Counted from the first letter of the stretch, positions 45,004 through 55,068 are shown. The stretch: DNA of 64,000 bases from Betaproteobacteria bacterium (GCA_023266235.1 JAHFRL010000008.1:1-64000), one strand, 5' to 3'. Notes: a model not told the origin generated them from the sequence alone. Numbers and translations are program-made.

Positions 45004-46074
45004 CTAGCGACGCTCGCGCGTCAGCCGGTAATTGCGCACCGCGTCGAGGCTGGCCGCGACATCCGGCAACTCGATGCTGATCCGGCTGTCGTGCAACTGG
45101 CGCACTGCGGCGACCGCGTTGGCGACCGCGTTGTTGCGCGTGTCGTAATAGCGCGTCAACCAGTCGCGCGCCGCCTTGAGGTCGGCCTTGAAACTTTTCT
45201 CGTCGTGCGCCAGCAGCGCGAGCCGCGCGCCGAGCAGGCGCAGCTTGAGGTTCTCGCGCAGAAAATAAGTTTGCGTCGGCGCCAGCAACGGCATGTCCGG
45301 ACGGTCCATGTTCTGGATGCGCACCAGATCACGGAATTCGCGCCATAGCTCGCGCGTAAAACGCGTCCACGCATTGCCTTCAGGATCGGCCGCGCCTTTC
45401 GTCGCGGGCACCGTCTCGGCGGGACGCACCTCCATCGCCAACGGCAGGCTGTCGATGGCATTGATCAAATTGTCGAGGCGCGCGCTGATGCCGATCACGT
45501 CTACATACGGCGCAAGCTTGAGCCGCTCGACGTCGCGCGCGATCACCTTGCGCAGCCCGGCGAACTGCGGCCGGTCGAGGCGCGCGAGCCGCGCGTCGGC
45601 GGCCTGCAGCGCGATCAGCGCCGACTTGACGTTGCCCGCAATCTGCAGTTGCTGGTTGGCGACCAGCAGCGTCTGCTCGACGTCCGCGAGCAGCGATTCA
45701 TCGCGGCTGCGGGAGAGCTCCTGATACAGCGCTTCGAGCGCAATCTGCTGGTTTTGCGACTCCTGCAATTTCCCTTCGAGCACGCCGAGCTTGACCTGCG
45801 CTTCGCGCGTCGCCTCGCGCACCTGCTCGGCCACCGTGCGGCTTTCCTTGTTCTGCACGTCGGCTTCCGCGAGGCGCCGCGCGAGCTCCTGCTGCAGCGC
45901 GCCGATCTGATGGCGGCTGTCGAACCATTGCCACCCAAACAACACCGCAGCAATCACCGCCACCACCACCAGCGGCTGCCGGTAGAACGGCTGCTGCGCC
46001 GGGTTCGGCGGCGTGCTGTCCGCAGGCGGCTGCGCTGCAGGTTCGCGGGATTCAGGCTGGGGTGAATCTGCCAT
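45004..46074 (-). CDS. hemX: HemX family protein
   Basis: A 356-residue protein with a Pro-rich cytoplasmic N-terminus, one membrane helix (PLVVVAVIAAVLFGWQWF), a long coiled coil (about 60-150) and a HemX domain (FTRELWREFRDLVRIQNMD). It is often annotated as uroporphyrinogen-III C-methyltransferase, but no SAM-binding methylase motifs are visible, so that activity is unlikely. It lies 48 bases after hemD. Confidence 0.92.
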   Translation of the reverse strand: MADSPQPESREPAAQPPADSTPPNPAQQPFYRQPLVVVAVIAAVLFGWQWFDSRHQIGALQQELARRLAEADVQNKESRTVAEQVREATREAQVKLGVLEGKLQESQNQQIALEALYQELSRSRDESLLADVEQTLLVANQQLQIAGNVKSALIALQAADARLARLDRPQFAGLRKVIARDVERLKLAPYVDVIGISARLDNLINAIDSLPLAMEVRPAETVPATKGAADPEGNAWTRFTRELWREFRDLVRIQNMDRPDMPLLAPTQTYFLRENLKLRLLGARLALLAHDEKSFKADLKAARDWLTRYYDTRNNAVANAVAAVRQLHDSRISIELPDVAASLDAVRNYRLTRERR

Positions 46075-46122
46075 GAGTCAAACTCTAATCAGTGGCGCCA
46101 GCGCTGTAAACAGGCGCGAACT

Positions 46123-46908
46123 TCAGCGGTGGCCTGCAAACCATTGCGTCAATCCCTGCGTCAGCCCGTCATCCCCCTGACCGGTCAGCATCACGTTGAC
46201 GAGACCGAGCTCGCGCGCGGTCTGCTCGATGCGCGGATGCGGCACGAACAGCGGCGTTTTTCTGAACCACGACTGGCCGAGCTTGCCGACCAGGTCGAAC
46301 AGATTGTGCAGGCCTTCGCTGCTGGTAACGGTTATCGCATGCAATTCGTTCCGGGCCCACGCTTTGAGCAATGGCGCCGCGTCGGCGCGCGGCCGACCGC
46401 GACGATAGCACTCCGCGTATTCGACCGTGGCGCCGCGCGCGGCGAGCGTATCGCCGAGCAGTTCGCGCCCGCCCTCGCCACGAAAAATCACGACGCGCCG
46501 GCCGGCGATATCCTGTATTTCAGGCAGCTCGAGCAGTGCTTCGCTGTCAAAGCGCGCGGGCGCGATCACGTCGGTCAAGCCGAAATGCTTGAGCTCGCGC
46601 ACGCTGCCGCGCCCGATCGCCGCGAGCTTGAGGCGCGGCGGCAGCGCGCGCCGCGCTTTGATCAGGTTCATGGCTTTGTTGACCGCGTTGGGACTGATGA
46701 AAACGGCGAGGTCGAACTCGTCGAGCCGGTCAATCAACGCAATCAGCGGTTGCAGATCGGCGACTTCAACGATCTCGATCACCGGAAACAGGATCGGCTT
46801 GCCGCCCGCGGCGCGGATCAACTCGGCCAGGTGCGCGGCCTGGTGCGCGGGGCGCGTCACCACGATGCCTTTCCCCGCCAGCGGCTTTCCTTCGTTCGCT
46901 TTGCTCAT
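46123..46908 (-). CDS. hemD: Uroporphyrinogen-III synthase
   Basis: A 261-residue two-domain enzyme that cyclises hydroxymethylbilane with ring-D inversion. Low-conservation family, but IVVTRPAHQAAHLAELIRAA, FISPNAVNKAM, AAIGRGSVREL and the second-domain ITVTSSEGLHNLFDL blocks are characteristic. It follows hemC by 18 bases. Confidence 0.93.
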   Translation of the reverse strand: MSKANEGKPLAGKGIVVTRPAHQAAHLAELIRAAGGKPILFPVIEIVEVADLQPLIALIDRLDEFDLAVFISPNAVNKAMNLIKARRALPPRLKLAAIGRGSVRELKHFGLTDVIAPARFDSEALLELPEIQDIAGRRVVIFRGEGGRELLGDTLAARGATVEYAECYRRGRPRADAAPLLKAWARNELHAITVTSSEGLHNLFDLVGKLGQSWFRKTPLFVPHPRIEQTARELGLVNVMLTGQGDDGLTQGLTQWFAGHR

Positions 46909-46926
46909 TTAAGGCATTTCACACCA

Positions 46927-47874
46927 TTAGCCTTCGAGCGCAGCGAGGATTTCGGCCGCGCCCTGCGCTTTGAGACGCGCGGCAAGTTCAGTGCCAAGCG
47001 CTTCGGGGTCGCACGCATCACCCGTCAGCTCGGCGCGCACCAGTTGGGTGCCGTCCTGGCTCGCGACCAAGCCGCGCAAACGCAGCTGACAGCCTTCGGC
47101 TTGCGCGTAGGCGCCGAGCGGCAGCTGGCAGCTGCCCGCCAACGCGCGGCTCAATGCGCGTTCGGCCCGTACGCACGCGGCGGTCATCTCGTGGTTGAGC
47201 GGACGCATCATCGCGATCACATCGGCACGCTCAGTGCGGCACTCGATGCCGAGCGCCCCCTGTCCGGGTGCCGGCAGACTCTCGTCCGGCGTCAGGATCG
47301 CCGTGATGCGGTCCGCAAGCCCCAGCCGCTTCAATCCTGCTGCCGCCAGAATGATCGCCGCATATCTGCCGTCGTCGAGCTTTTGAAGCCGCGTCTGCAC
47401 ATTGCCGCGCAGCGGCTCGACGACGAGCTGCGGGAACCGCGCGCGCACCTGGCTCTCGCGGCGCAAACTCGAAGTGCCGATGCGGCTGCCGGCAGGCAAC
47501 GCGCCGAGGATCGCGTAATGCCTCGACACAAAAGCATCGCGCGGGTCTTCGCGCTCGGTGAGCGCGGCCATTTCGAAACCGGCCGGCAGCACCATCGGCA
47601 CGTCCTTCATCGAGTGCACCGCGATGTCGGCGCTGCCCGCAGCGAGCGCTTCCTCGAGTTCTTTGACGAACAAGCCCTTGCCGCCGATTTTGTCGAGCGC
47701 CCGATCGAGTATGCGGTCGCCCTGCGTCGTCATGCCGCGTATCGTCACCGTGGTTGCTGGATATAATGCGGCGAGCCGTTGCTGCATATTGCGCGCCTGC
47801 CACAGCGCAAGCGCGCTTTCGCGCGATGCGATCACGATGCAGGACAGTGGCTTGATCGAAGCGGCGCTGGTCAC
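46927..47874 (-). CDS. hemC: Hydroxymethylbilane synthase (porphobilinogen deaminase)
   Basis: Polymerises four porphobilinogens. 315 residues: [36 protein letters not shown], the substrate region [11 protein letters not shown], and the dipyrromethane-cofactor Cys at about residue 249 ([11 protein letters not shown]). The GTG at 47874 is preferred because AGGA lies six bases before it; a TTG at 47919 would add 15 residues unlike the family. It heads hemC-D-X-Y. Confidence 0.95.
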   Translation of the reverse strand: MTSAASIKPLSCIVIASRESALALWQARNMQQRLAALYPATTVTIRGMTTQGDRILDRALDKIGGKGLFVKELEEALAAGSADIAVHSMKDVPMVLPAGFEMAALTEREDPRDAFVSRHYAILGALPAGSRIGTSSLRRESQVRARFPQLVVEPLRGNVQTRLQKLDDGRYAAIILAAAGLKRLGLADRITAILTPDESLPAPGQGALGIECRTERADVIAMMRPLNHEMTAACVRAERALSRALAGSCQLPLGAYAQAEGCQLRLRGLVASQDGTQLVRAELTGDACDPEALGTELAARLKAQGAAEILAALEG

Positions 47875-47918
47875 GCGGTTCCTGGTTGCCGGATGAGGAA
47901 AATGAAAAACCTCTTGCA

Positions 47919-48326
47919 ATGATGCGGTCTCGGAATTTTGATTCTAGCATGCACCGTGGGCGCCGCCCGTGCGCAACAACGCTTTCCCCAGCTCGACTTC
48001 GCCGACGATCTCGCCGCGTTCGGAAAGACTATCTCGAGCCGCTGCGCGTGAGTGAGAACCGCGGCGCAAAAATCATCATTCGTGAAATCGCGGCGGCAGA
48101 CCACCGGCTTACGTTGCGCGATTTCGACGGCAACCGCATCACGCACGGCGAATTCACGCGCAAACACGAAGTGCGAAAGGTGCCGACGGTAATGGTAGCC
48201 GACGCGCAGGGCCGGTTGCTTGCCGAACCGCTCATCGGCCTCATCACGCCGGATTTCTATAATTTTTATCTCGAGCGCGCCATTGACGAAGGCCGGCTGC
48301 AGTTGCGCTCGCGCGCCGCGCAGTAA
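47919..48326 (+). pseudogene. Decayed thioredoxin-fold periplasmic protein
   Basis: Two reading frames together resemble one exported protein. After ATGATG (47919-47924), the frame starting at about 47932 encodes a signal-peptide-like stretch ([15 protein letters not shown]) and FPQLDFADDLAAFGK, then stops at 48049-48051. From about 48025 the frame of the ATG at 47922 takes over with RKDYLEPLRVSENRG, IIIREIAAADHRLTLRDFDG, THGEFTRKHEVRKVPTVMVA and a thioredoxin-like C-terminus (LIGLITPDFYNFYLERAID). The region where a CxxC active site would be expected is missing. So a small insertion near the start and a deletion around 48020-48030 appear to have inactivated it. It is divergent from hemC. Confidence 0.6.
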
Positions 48327-48335
48327 TTCATCATC

Positions 48336-48469
48336 CTAGTTGCACTCGAGGTGCGCGCCTTCGCGCTTGCGCTTCACCGCGCCGGCATGCGACGCCAGCT
48401 CGAAATTGACGAACACCAGATCCTTGCCGCCGAGGCAAGGGCCCCGATGATGAACAAACGCCCGATCAT
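48336..48469 (-). pseudogene. Possible small frameshifted gene after algR
   Basis: An ATG at 48469 overlaps the algR stop (ATGA) with GGGAGA upstream and opens a hydrophobic start, MIGRLFIIGALAS, that ends after 31 codons at 48374. Another frame of the same strand reads on to a stop at 48336 with strongly coding-like codon use (GGKDLVFVNFELASHAGAVK, then KREGAHLECN). Together they look like one short exported protein with a frameshift near 48435. I do not recognise the family. Confidence 0.35.
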
Positions 48470-49233
48470 AGTATTCTCCCGAATTCGCGTACGATATGCT
48501 GCTGGCGCCGGCTCACGGCGAGCTTCTCGGCGACGTTCTTCAGCACCACCACCCAATGCCTCTCGCCGTCGGCGTCGGCGGCGCGCTCGAAGCCCCGGAT
48601 CGCTTCTTTCGCGACCAGGCAGTTGCGATGGATGCGCACGAAGCGCGCGAGAAATTCCTGCTCGAGCTTCGCCAGCGACTCCTCGAGCAGAAACTCGCGC
48701 TCCGCGGTGCGCACCGTCACGTATTTTAACTCGGCTTTGAGAAAGGCGATGTCGCCGACCGGTATCAGATGGATGCGCCCGCGTTCGTTGACCGACAGAT
48801 GGGTGCGCGCCTCGGGTTTCAGCTCGCGCAGCACGTCGAGCCGCAGCGGCGTGATCGTGCGTGCGCGCGCCAGTGCGTCTAACAGCCGGCCGAGGCGAAT
48901 CGGCTTCAGCAGGTAGTCGACCGCGTGCACTTCGAACGCTTTCAGTGCGTAAGCGTCGAAAGCGGTGGTGAAGATGATCGCCGGCGGCTCGTCGAGGCGC
49001 TGCATGTGCTGCGCGACCTCGAGCCCGTCCATTTCAGGCATGCGGATATCGAGCAGCACCACATCAGCCTCGCATTGCGGCAGCAGTTCCAGCGCTCGCC
49101 GGCCATTGTCCGCCTCGCCGACGACCTCGAGTGGCAGCTTGAGCGCGCAGTCCGACAGCAGGTCGCGCACGCGGTTGCGCGCCGGTGTCTCGTCGTCGAC
49201 AATCATCACGCGCAACGGATGATCTGCTGCCAT
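48466..49233 (-). CDS. algR: LytTR response regulator, AlgR type
   Basis: A 255-residue response regulator: receiver domain with the phospho-acceptor Asp in VVLLDIRMPEMDG, Thr in IIFTTAFDAYAL and Lys in YLLKPI, and a C-terminal LytTR DNA-binding domain (about 150-255, FLKAELKYVTVRTAEREFLL, FVRIHRNCLVA). It overlaps the histidine kinase gene by one base. Its place between argH-algZ and hemC matches the AlgZ/AlgR locus of Pseudomonas. Target promoters here are unknown. Confidence 0.92.
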   Translation of the reverse strand: MAADHPLRVMIVDDETPARNRVRDLLSDCALKLPLEVVGEADNGRRALELLPQCEADVVLLDIRMPEMDGLEVAQHMQRLDEPPAIIFTTAFDAYALKAFEVHAVDYLLKPIRLGRLLDALARARTITPLRLDVLRELKPEARTHLSVNERGRIHLIPVGDIAFLKAELKYVTVRTAEREFLLEESLAKLEQEFLARFVRIHRNCLVAKEAIRGFERAADADGERHWVVVLKNVAEKLAVSRRQQHIVREFGRIL

Positions 49234-50240
49234 CAGGTGCTGCCTTTCAGGTACGGAATCACGATGTGCACCTGGTATGCATCGTCCGTCGCGGTAGCCT
49301 TGAGACTCGCCTCGACGTCGAAATGCAACGCCAGCCGCTCACGGATGTTGGCCAGCGCCATGCGGTTGCCGGGATGGTGATCGCTGGCCTGGCGATAGGG
49401 GTTGCGCAACAGCAAGTGCACCCGGTCGCCGTCGCGATGGATGCGTATGGTGATCACGCCGGGCTCGCTGCGCGGCTCGATGCCGTGATAAACGGCGTTT
49501 TCCAGCAACGGCTGCAGCACCAGCGGCGGAATCAGCGCATCGGGCGGCATGGCCGCGATATCCCACTCAACCTGCAGCCGCTCGCCAAGGCGCAGCTGCT
49601 CGATGCTCAGGTATTGCTTCGCAAGCCCGACTTCGCGCGTGATCTGCGCGAGCTGCCGGTTATCGGCCATCAGCACGCGGAACAGGTCGGCGAGATCCTC
49701 GAGCGCGTGCTCGGCGCGCCGCGGATCCTGGCGCATCAGGCTCAATACGGCGTTGATGCTGTTGAACAGAAAATGCGGCCGGATGCGCGCCTGCAGCGCC
49801 TGCAGCCGCGCCTCGGTCAGCGCGGGGGACAGCGCGCGGCCGCGCAGCTCAAAGTAGCCGATCAGGATGCCGGTCACCAGCAGCGTGAAAATCCAGTAGC
49901 GCTCGAGCGCGCCCATGCCCTTGAACAGGTTGAGCCCGAAATAATAAACCGCGGTGGTTACCGCGAGCTCGATTGCGATCAGGGTCGCGATCGCATACGA
50001 ATAACGCAATCGATGCAGCCAGTCGTTGGCGGCCGCGAGTATCAGCAGGCTCAGTATGAGTATCGGCTGCAGCAGCGCCGACAAATCAATCAGTTCTTCC
50101 ATCAGCGCCAGCGGCTCGTTTGTCTTGAGCAGCGCCGCAGCCAGGCACATGCCGTCGACGATCACCAGAATGCGCAGCAAAATCCCGAGGTTGCGGAAGT
50201 TCGGCAGGGCGCCGGCATTGGCGTTTTGATTTATACTCAT
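49233..50240 (-). CDS. algZ: LytS/YehU-type sensor histidine kinase, AlgZ/FimS type
   Basis: A 335-residue membrane kinase. Four or more hydrophobic segments (about 20-140) precede the His_kinase domain with the phospho-accepting His in [17 protein letters not shown] and the ATPase N-box [12 protein letters not shown]. The G-box is reduced ([12 protein letters not shown]). It is partner of the adjacent LytTR regulator. The ATG at 50240 is chosen; it is divergent from argH with only 26 bases between the starts, so their promoters must overlap the neighbouring genes. Confidence 0.92.
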   Translation of the reverse strand: MSINQNANAGALPNFRNLGILLRILVIVDGMCLAAALLKTNEPLALMEELIDLSALLQPILILSLLILAAANDWLHRLRYSYAIATLIAIELAVTTAVYYFGLNLFKGMGALERYWIFTLLVTGILIGYFELRGRALSPALTEARLQALQARIRPHFLFNSINAVLSLMRQDPRRAEHALEDLADLFRVLMADNRQLAQITREVGLAKQYLSIEQLRLGERLQVEWDIAAMPPDALIPPLVLQPLLENAVYHGIEPRSEPGVITIRIHRDGDRVHLLLRNPYRQASDHHPGNRMALANIRERLALHFDVEASLKATATDDAYQVHIVIPYLKGST

Positions 50241-50266
50241 CGTTTGATTATGTGAGAGCACATGCA

Positions 50267-51664
50267 GTGACGCAAGAGAAATCCAGGGGGGCCGCCACCC
50301 CATGGTCGGGGCGGTTCAACGAGCCGGTGGCCGAGGCCGTCAAGCACTACACCGCGTCGATAGGCTTTGACCGGCGGCTCGCCGAGTTCGACATCGACGG
50401 CTCGGCTGCGCATGCGCGGATGCTGCACGCGGTCGAAATCCTGGGCGCCGCAGACCTGGCCGCGATCGAGCACGGCCTGGCGCAGATTCGAGACGAAATC
50501 CGCGCCGGCAGGTTCGACTGGTCGCCCGATCTCGAAGACGTGCATACCAACATCGAGAGGCGGCTCACGGCATTGATTGGCGATGCCGGCAAACGGCTGC
50601 ACACCGCGCGCTCGCGCAACGATCAGGTCGCGACCGACGTGCGCCTGTATCTGCGCGTGGCGATCGACGAGATCGCCGACCTGATCAAGGCGGCGCAACG
50701 CGCCCTGCTCGAGCTCGCTGACCAGCACACCGACACCGTGATGCCCGGTTTCACGCACCTGCAGGTCGCGCAGCCGGTATCGTACGCGCATCACCTGATG
50801 GCGTATTTCGAAATGCTCAATCGCGACGTGCAGCGGCTTGCCGACTGCCGCAAGCGCGTCAACCGGCTGCCGTTGGGCGCCGCGGCGCTCGCCGGCACCA
50901 CGTTTCCGATCGACCGCATGATGGTCGCCAAAGAGCTCGGCTTCGAAGGCGTGTGCGAGAACTCGCTCGACGCGGTGTCCGATCGCGACTTCGCGATCGA
51001 GTTCTGCGCGGCGGCCGCGCTGGTCATGATGCATTTGTCGCGCTTCTGCGAGGAAGTCATCCTCTGGATGAACCCGCGCTTCGCGTTCGTCGATCTCGCC
51101 GACCGCTTCTGTACCGGCTCGTCGATCATGCCGCAAAAGAAAAACCCGGACGTGCCGGAGCTGATCCGCGGCAAGACCGGCCGCGTCAACGGCAGCCTCG
51201 TCGCGCTGCTGACCTTGATGAAGGCGCAGCCGCTCGCCTACAACAAGGACAACCAGGAAGACAAGGAGCCGTTGTTCGACACCGTCGACACGCTGACCGC
51301 GAGCCTGCGCGTGTTCGCCGAAATGTTCGGCGGCATCAGGGTCAATGCCGACGCGATGCGCAAGGCCGCGCTCGAAGGCCATGCGACGGCTACCGATCTT
51401 GCCGACTATCTGGTGAAGAAAGGCGTGCCGTTCCGCGAAGCGCATGAGGCGGTCGCGCAGGCCGTGCGGTTCGCCGAGGGGCGCGGCTGCGGTCTCGCCG
51501 ATCTGAAGCTGCCCGATCTGCAGCAGTTCTCGCCGCTGATCGGCAAGGAAGTGTTCGCCGCGCTGACGCTGGAGGGCGCGCTCAAGGCGCGCAGCCATAT
51601 CGGCGGCACTGCGCCTGCCAGAGTCAAAGCGGCGATCGCCAAAGCGAAAAAAAACCTCGCCTGA
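50267..51664 (+). CDS. argH: Argininosuccinate lyase
   Basis: The last step of arginine synthesis. The 465-residue fumarase-superfamily protein has [20 protein letters not shown] at the N-terminus, the [13 protein letters not shown] block, [11 protein letters not shown] and the mobile catalytic loop [15 protein letters not shown] at 50267 is the preferred start ([10 protein letters not shown]); an in-frame GTG at 50252 is possible. It ends two bases before the next gene. Confidence 0.96.
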   Translation: MTQEKSRGAATPWSGRFNEPVAEAVKHYTASIGFDRRLAEFDIDGSAAHARMLHAVEILGAADLAAIEHGLAQIRDEIRAGRFDWSPDLEDVHTNIERRLTALIGDAGKRLHTARSRNDQVATDVRLYLRVAIDEIADLIKAAQRALLELADQHTDTVMPGFTHLQVAQPVSYAHHLMAYFEMLNRDVQRLADCRKRVNRLPLGAAALAGTTFPIDRMMVAKELGFEGVCENSLDAVSDRDFAIEFCAAAALVMMHLSRFCEEVILWMNPRFAFVDLADRFCTGSSIMPQKKNPDVPELIRGKTGRVNGSLVALLTLMKAQPLAYNKDNQEDKEPLFDTVDTLTASLRVFAEMFGGIRVNADAMRKAALEGHATATDLADYLVKKGVPFREAHEAVAQAVRFAEGRGCGLADLKLPDLQQFSPLIGKEVFAALTLEGALKARSHIGGTAPARVKAAIAKAKKNLA

Positions 51665-51666
51665 GC

Positions 51667-52548
51667 GTGCCTCTGTGGGCTGACATCGGGCGCTCCATCG
51701 CTGAGGCGACTGGAGCGCAGTTTCATATCGAGTCACGCACCTCGGTAGGCGGCGGCTGCATCAACGCCGCCTTTCGCGTCACCGGCGGCAGGCGCGCTTA
51801 TTTCGTCAAAACCAGCGCACCGCACGCCGCCGACATGTTTGCGGCCGAAGCCGCCGGGCTCGGCGAGATCGCGCGCTCGCAAACGGTGCGCGTGCCGCAG
51901 CCGGTGTGCCACGGCAGCACCAGCGAAGCGGGCTGGCTCGCGCTCGAATTCATCGATTTCGGCAGCGCCCGGCGCGACAGCAGCCGCGCGCTCGGGCAAT
52001 CGCTTGCGGCAATGCATCGCGTGACCGCGCCGCGCTTCGGCTGGCAGCGCGACAACGCCATCGGCGCAACGCCGCAGCCCAACACGCCGTGCGCAGACTG
52101 GGCCGAGTTCTGGCGCGAACACCGGCTCGGCTTCCAGCTCGCGCTGGCCGCGCGAAACGGCGCCCCCAGGTCGCTGCTCGCGAAGGGCGAACGGCTGTTA
52201 CGTGATTTCCCGGCATTGCTCGCGGGCTGCGCCGTGGAGCCGGCGCTTTTGCATGGTGATCTATGGGGCGGCAACGCCGGAGTCGATAGCGCAGGGCTGC
52301 CGGTGATTTACGATCCCGCCGTCTATTATGGTCATCGCGAGGCCGATCTCGCGATGACCGAACTGTTCGGCGGCTTCAATGCCGACTTTTATGCCGCCTA
52401 CCGCGAGGCATTTCCGCTCGACCCCGGCTACCCGGTGCGCAAGCAGCTCTACAACCTTTACCACGTGCTCAACCACTACAACCTGTTCGGCGGCGGTTAC
52501 GCCCGCCAGGCCGAAGCCATGGTCGACCGCCTGCTGGCTGAGATTTGA
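51667..52548 (+). CDS. Fructosamine kinase family protein
   Basis: A 293-residue aminoglycoside-phosphotransferase-fold kinase. SVGGGCINAAFRVTGG is the nucleotide-loop region, YFVKTS has the ATP-binding Lys, LLHGDLWGGNAG is the catalytic loop, and YDPAVYYGHREADLAMTELF carries the metal-binding Asp. Bacterial relatives phosphorylate ketoamines (ribulosamines, protein-bound glycation products) for deglycation. The start is a GTG directly after argH, so it is cotranscribed with argH. Confidence 0.92.
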   Translation: MPLWADIGRSIAEATGAQFHIESRTSVGGGCINAAFRVTGGRRAYFVKTSAPHAADMFAAEAAGLGEIARSQTVRVPQPVCHGSTSEAGWLALEFIDFGSARRDSSRALGQSLAAMHRVTAPRFGWQRDNAIGATPQPNTPCADWAEFWREHRLGFQLALAARNGAPRSLLAKGERLLRDFPALLAGCAVEPALLHGDLWGGNAGVDSAGLPVIYDPAVYYGHREADLAMTELFGGFNADFYAAYREAFPLDPGYPVRKQLYNLYHVLNHYNLFGGGYARQAEAMVDRLLAEI

Positions 52549-52589
52549 GCGCAACATTCGGATAGATTGCGCCGCGCGCCCGCATTAAT

Positions 52590-53660
52590 ATGCGATCCAT
52601 GAATTCCGCCGCCGAACAGACCCGCAAATGGCGCAGCGTGCTCGAACGCGACGCGCGCGCGGATGGCGCATTCGTCTACGCCGTGCGCACCACCGGCGTT
52701 TACTGCCGGCCGTCGTGTCCGAGCCGGCGCCCGAAACCGGAATCCGTCGAATTCTTCGCCGCGCCTGCCGTAGCCGAGCGTGCAGGCTACCGGCCGTGCA
52801 AGCGCTGCTCGCCGCATCAGGCCGACCGGCAGCGCGCCGCGGTGCTGGCGGCGTGCCGCCACATCGACGCGCACAGCAGTGAGCGTCTGACGCTGCAAAC
52901 GCTGGGGCGCAAGATCGGGCTGAGCCCGCATCATCTGCAGCGGCTGTTCAAACAGATCACCGGCGTATCGCCGCGCGATTACCAGGAAGCGCGGCGCATT
53001 GCGCAGTTCAAACACGGCGTGCGCAACGGCCGCACGATCACTGCGGCGATGCTCGACTCCGGCTTCGGCTCGAGCAGCCGCCTCTATGAAAAATCCGCCC
53101 GCCACCTCGGCATGACACCTGCGCGCTACCGCAAACAAGGTGACGGCCTGGCGATTGCGTATACGATTTTCAGTTCACCACTGGGGGAAGTCCTACTCGC
53201 AGCGACTCCGCAAGGCATCTGCAAGGTTAGCCTGGGCACCGGCGCGTCCCGGCTCGAAGCCGAGCTGCGCGCCGAGTTCGGCGCGGCCGTCATCAAGCGC
53301 GATGACCGGAAGCTGCGGGCATACGCGAAGAAGATCGCGGGTTATTTCGGCGGCAGCCATGCCGCCCTGGATTTACCGCTCGATATTCGCGCCACTGCAT
53401 TCCAGCGCAAGGTGTGGAACATCCTCAAGTCGATACCGCACGGCGCCACGCGCAGCTACAGCGACATCGCGCGGCGCGCCGGTATGCCGACCGCCGTGCG
53501 CGCGGTGGCAACGGCTATCGCGTCCAATCCGGTCGCGCTGCTGATACCGTGCCATCGCGCGGTAAGAAAGAACGGCGATCTCGCCGGCTATCGCTGGGGG
53601 CTTGCGCGCAAGGCGGCGCTGCTTGCGCAGGAAACGAAACCAACCAAAATAAGGGCTTGA
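52590..53660 (+). CDS. ada: Ada: methylated-DNA repair protein and transcriptional activator
   Basis: A 356-residue bifunctional protein. The N-terminal zinc domain uses Cys39, Cys43 and the CKRC pair (GVYCRPSCPSRRP, YRPCKRCSP); Cys39 is the methylphosphotriester acceptor. An AraC-type domain follows (LTLQTLGRKIGLSPHHLQRL) and then the O6-alkylguanine transferase with acceptor Cys321 in LLIPCHRAVRK. All three parts are intact. When methylated it should activate its own promoter. Two possible ATGs (52590, 52599) exist. Confidence 0.96.
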   Translation: MRSMNSAAEQTRKWRSVLERDARADGAFVYAVRTTGVYCRPSCPSRRPKPESVEFFAAPAVAERAGYRPCKRCSPHQADRQRAAVLAACRHIDAHSSERLTLQTLGRKIGLSPHHLQRLFKQITGVSPRDYQEARRIAQFKHGVRNGRTITAAMLDSGFGSSSRLYEKSARHLGMTPARYRKQGDGLAIAYTIFSSPLGEVLLAATPQGICKVSLGTGASRLEAELRAEFGAAVIKRDDRKLRAYAKKIAGYFGGSHAALDLPLDIRATAFQRKVWNILKSIPHGATRSYSDIARRAGMPTAVRAVATAIASNPVALLIPCHRAVRKNGDLAGYRWGLARKAALLAQETKPTKIRA

Positions 53661-53856
53661 AACCGCCGCTGAACGCGGATGAACGCTGATAAAATGAGTG
53701 ATGGAGAGCGGGTTTTACACCTCCCGCCTCACTCGCTTCATATAGACTGCCGACAACAACGCGCGGCGCAGGGAAACCGCGACGCCTAGCTGGATGTGGA
53801 TTTTCAGGTCAGCTGGCGTCAATGGGTTGACAAATCAGTCCGTCTGCAAAGCGCCA

Positions 53857-54903
53857 TCAGCGCTGGGCGCGCCGCAACCGGGTGCGCGCCGGCAGCGCAG
53901 TGGTGCCGCGCACTTTGAGCTCGACCGGCAGCTCATGCTGCCAGGCGACTTGCTTGCCCGCCAGCCGTGACAGCAGGTGCGTTGCGGCGAGCTGACCGAG
54001 TTCAGCGGTTGGGAAATGCACGGTGGTGAGCCCCGGTGACAGCAGCGACGCGATTTCCATGTCGTCAAAACCGGTGATCGAGACCTGCTGCGGCACGCGG
54101 ATGCCGAGCGTATTGCATTCGGCGATCGCGCCGATCGCCAGCACGTCGTTCCCGCACATCACGGCGGTCGGCGGCTCCGCGCTCAACATCAGCGCGCGCA
54201 GTCCTTCGCGGCCGCTCGCCAGCGAATACGGCTTTTCGATCACGCGGTCGGGCTTGAGCTTGATGCCGCGTACGGCGAGCGCATCGCGTACGCCACGCAG
54301 ACGGTCGCGCGCGCGCTCATTGTTGGCGGTGACGCCGGAAATCATCGCGAACTCGCGATGGCCGAAGCCGAGCAGGTGATTGGCGACCTGCAGCGCCGCG
54401 GCGCGATTGTTGAAGCCGACGCACGGGTGCTTGCCCGATTCGTCGAGCGCCCATGTCAGCACGTACGGGATCTGCCGCCCGCTCATCATCGCGTAAAGCT
54501 GCGGATCGTGCGAAGTGCCGAGCAGCACGAGACCGTCGACGCCGCGCTCGATCAGCGCGCGCGTCACGCGCACTTCGACTTCGGCATCGAACTCGTGGCA
54601 CGCGAGCAGCAGCGTGTAGCCGGCCTCGTCGAGCGTCTTCTGCAGCGCGTGCGTGGTGTTGGCGAAAATCGCGTTGTCGAGCGTCGGGATCACCGCGCCG
54701 ATGGTGTGCGTGCGGCGCGAGGCAAGCGCGCGCGCCGCGCCGAGCGCGACGTAGCCGAGGCTGCGTACCGCTTCCTGCACGCGCGCCAGCGTCAGCGGCT
54801 TGACCTTGCGCGGCAGCGAGATCGCTCGCGACACGGTCGCGGTCGACACCCTGGCGAGGCGCGCAACGTCGCTCAGCTTGACGGTTTTCTTGGGCGTTTT
54901 CAC
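53857..54903 (-). CDS. LacI-family transcriptional regulator (paralogue 1)
   Basis: A 348-residue regulator. The helix-turn-helix and hinge read VKLSDVARLARVSTATVSRA and ALGAARALASRRT. The periplasmic-binding-like sensor domain has IGAVIPTLDNAIF, GVDGLVLLGTSHD, HLLGFGHREFAMI and PPTAVMCGNDVLAIGAI. It is a close paralogue of the next gene upstream. The LacI-type half-palindromic site 57 bases before its start suggests autoregulation. Ligand unknown; the neighbouring xsc gene suggests a sulfonate-derived compound. Confidence 0.93.
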   Translation of the reverse strand: MKTPKKTVKLSDVARLARVSTATVSRAISLPRKVKPLTLARVQEAVRSLGYVALGAARALASRRTHTIGAVIPTLDNAIFANTTHALQKTLDEAGYTLLLACHEFDAEVEVRVTRALIERGVDGLVLLGTSHDPQLYAMMSGRQIPYVLTWALDESGKHPCVGFNNRAAALQVANHLLGFGHREFAMISGVTANNERARDRLRGVRDALAVRGIKLKPDRVIEKPYSLASGREGLRALMLSAEPPTAVMCGNDVLAIGAIAECNTLGIRVPQQVSITGFDDMEIASLLSPGLTTVHFPTAELGQLAATHLLSRLAGKQVAWQHELPVELKVRGTTALPARTRLRRAQR

Positions 54904-54959
54904 CGGAGATTACACGTCGCGATCATTTGAGTTTCAGCGTAACAACTCCGCATCATTGC

Positions 54960-54973
54960 GGCAAGCGCTCTCA
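54960..54973. promoter_or_regulatory. Candidate LacI-type operator upstream of paralogue 1
   Basis: GGCAAGCGCTCTCA shares the AAGCGCT centre of the stronger site before xsc and differs in the right half. It lies 57-70 bases upstream of the regulator start. Confidence 0.45.
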
Positions 54974-55068
54974 TTATGGAATGGCGAACCTGGGGCGCGT
55001 TTCAGAATGACTGGTAGCGCGGACGACCCCGTCTGCCGGATCGTCGGAATGCAAGCGAGACGCCTGCG

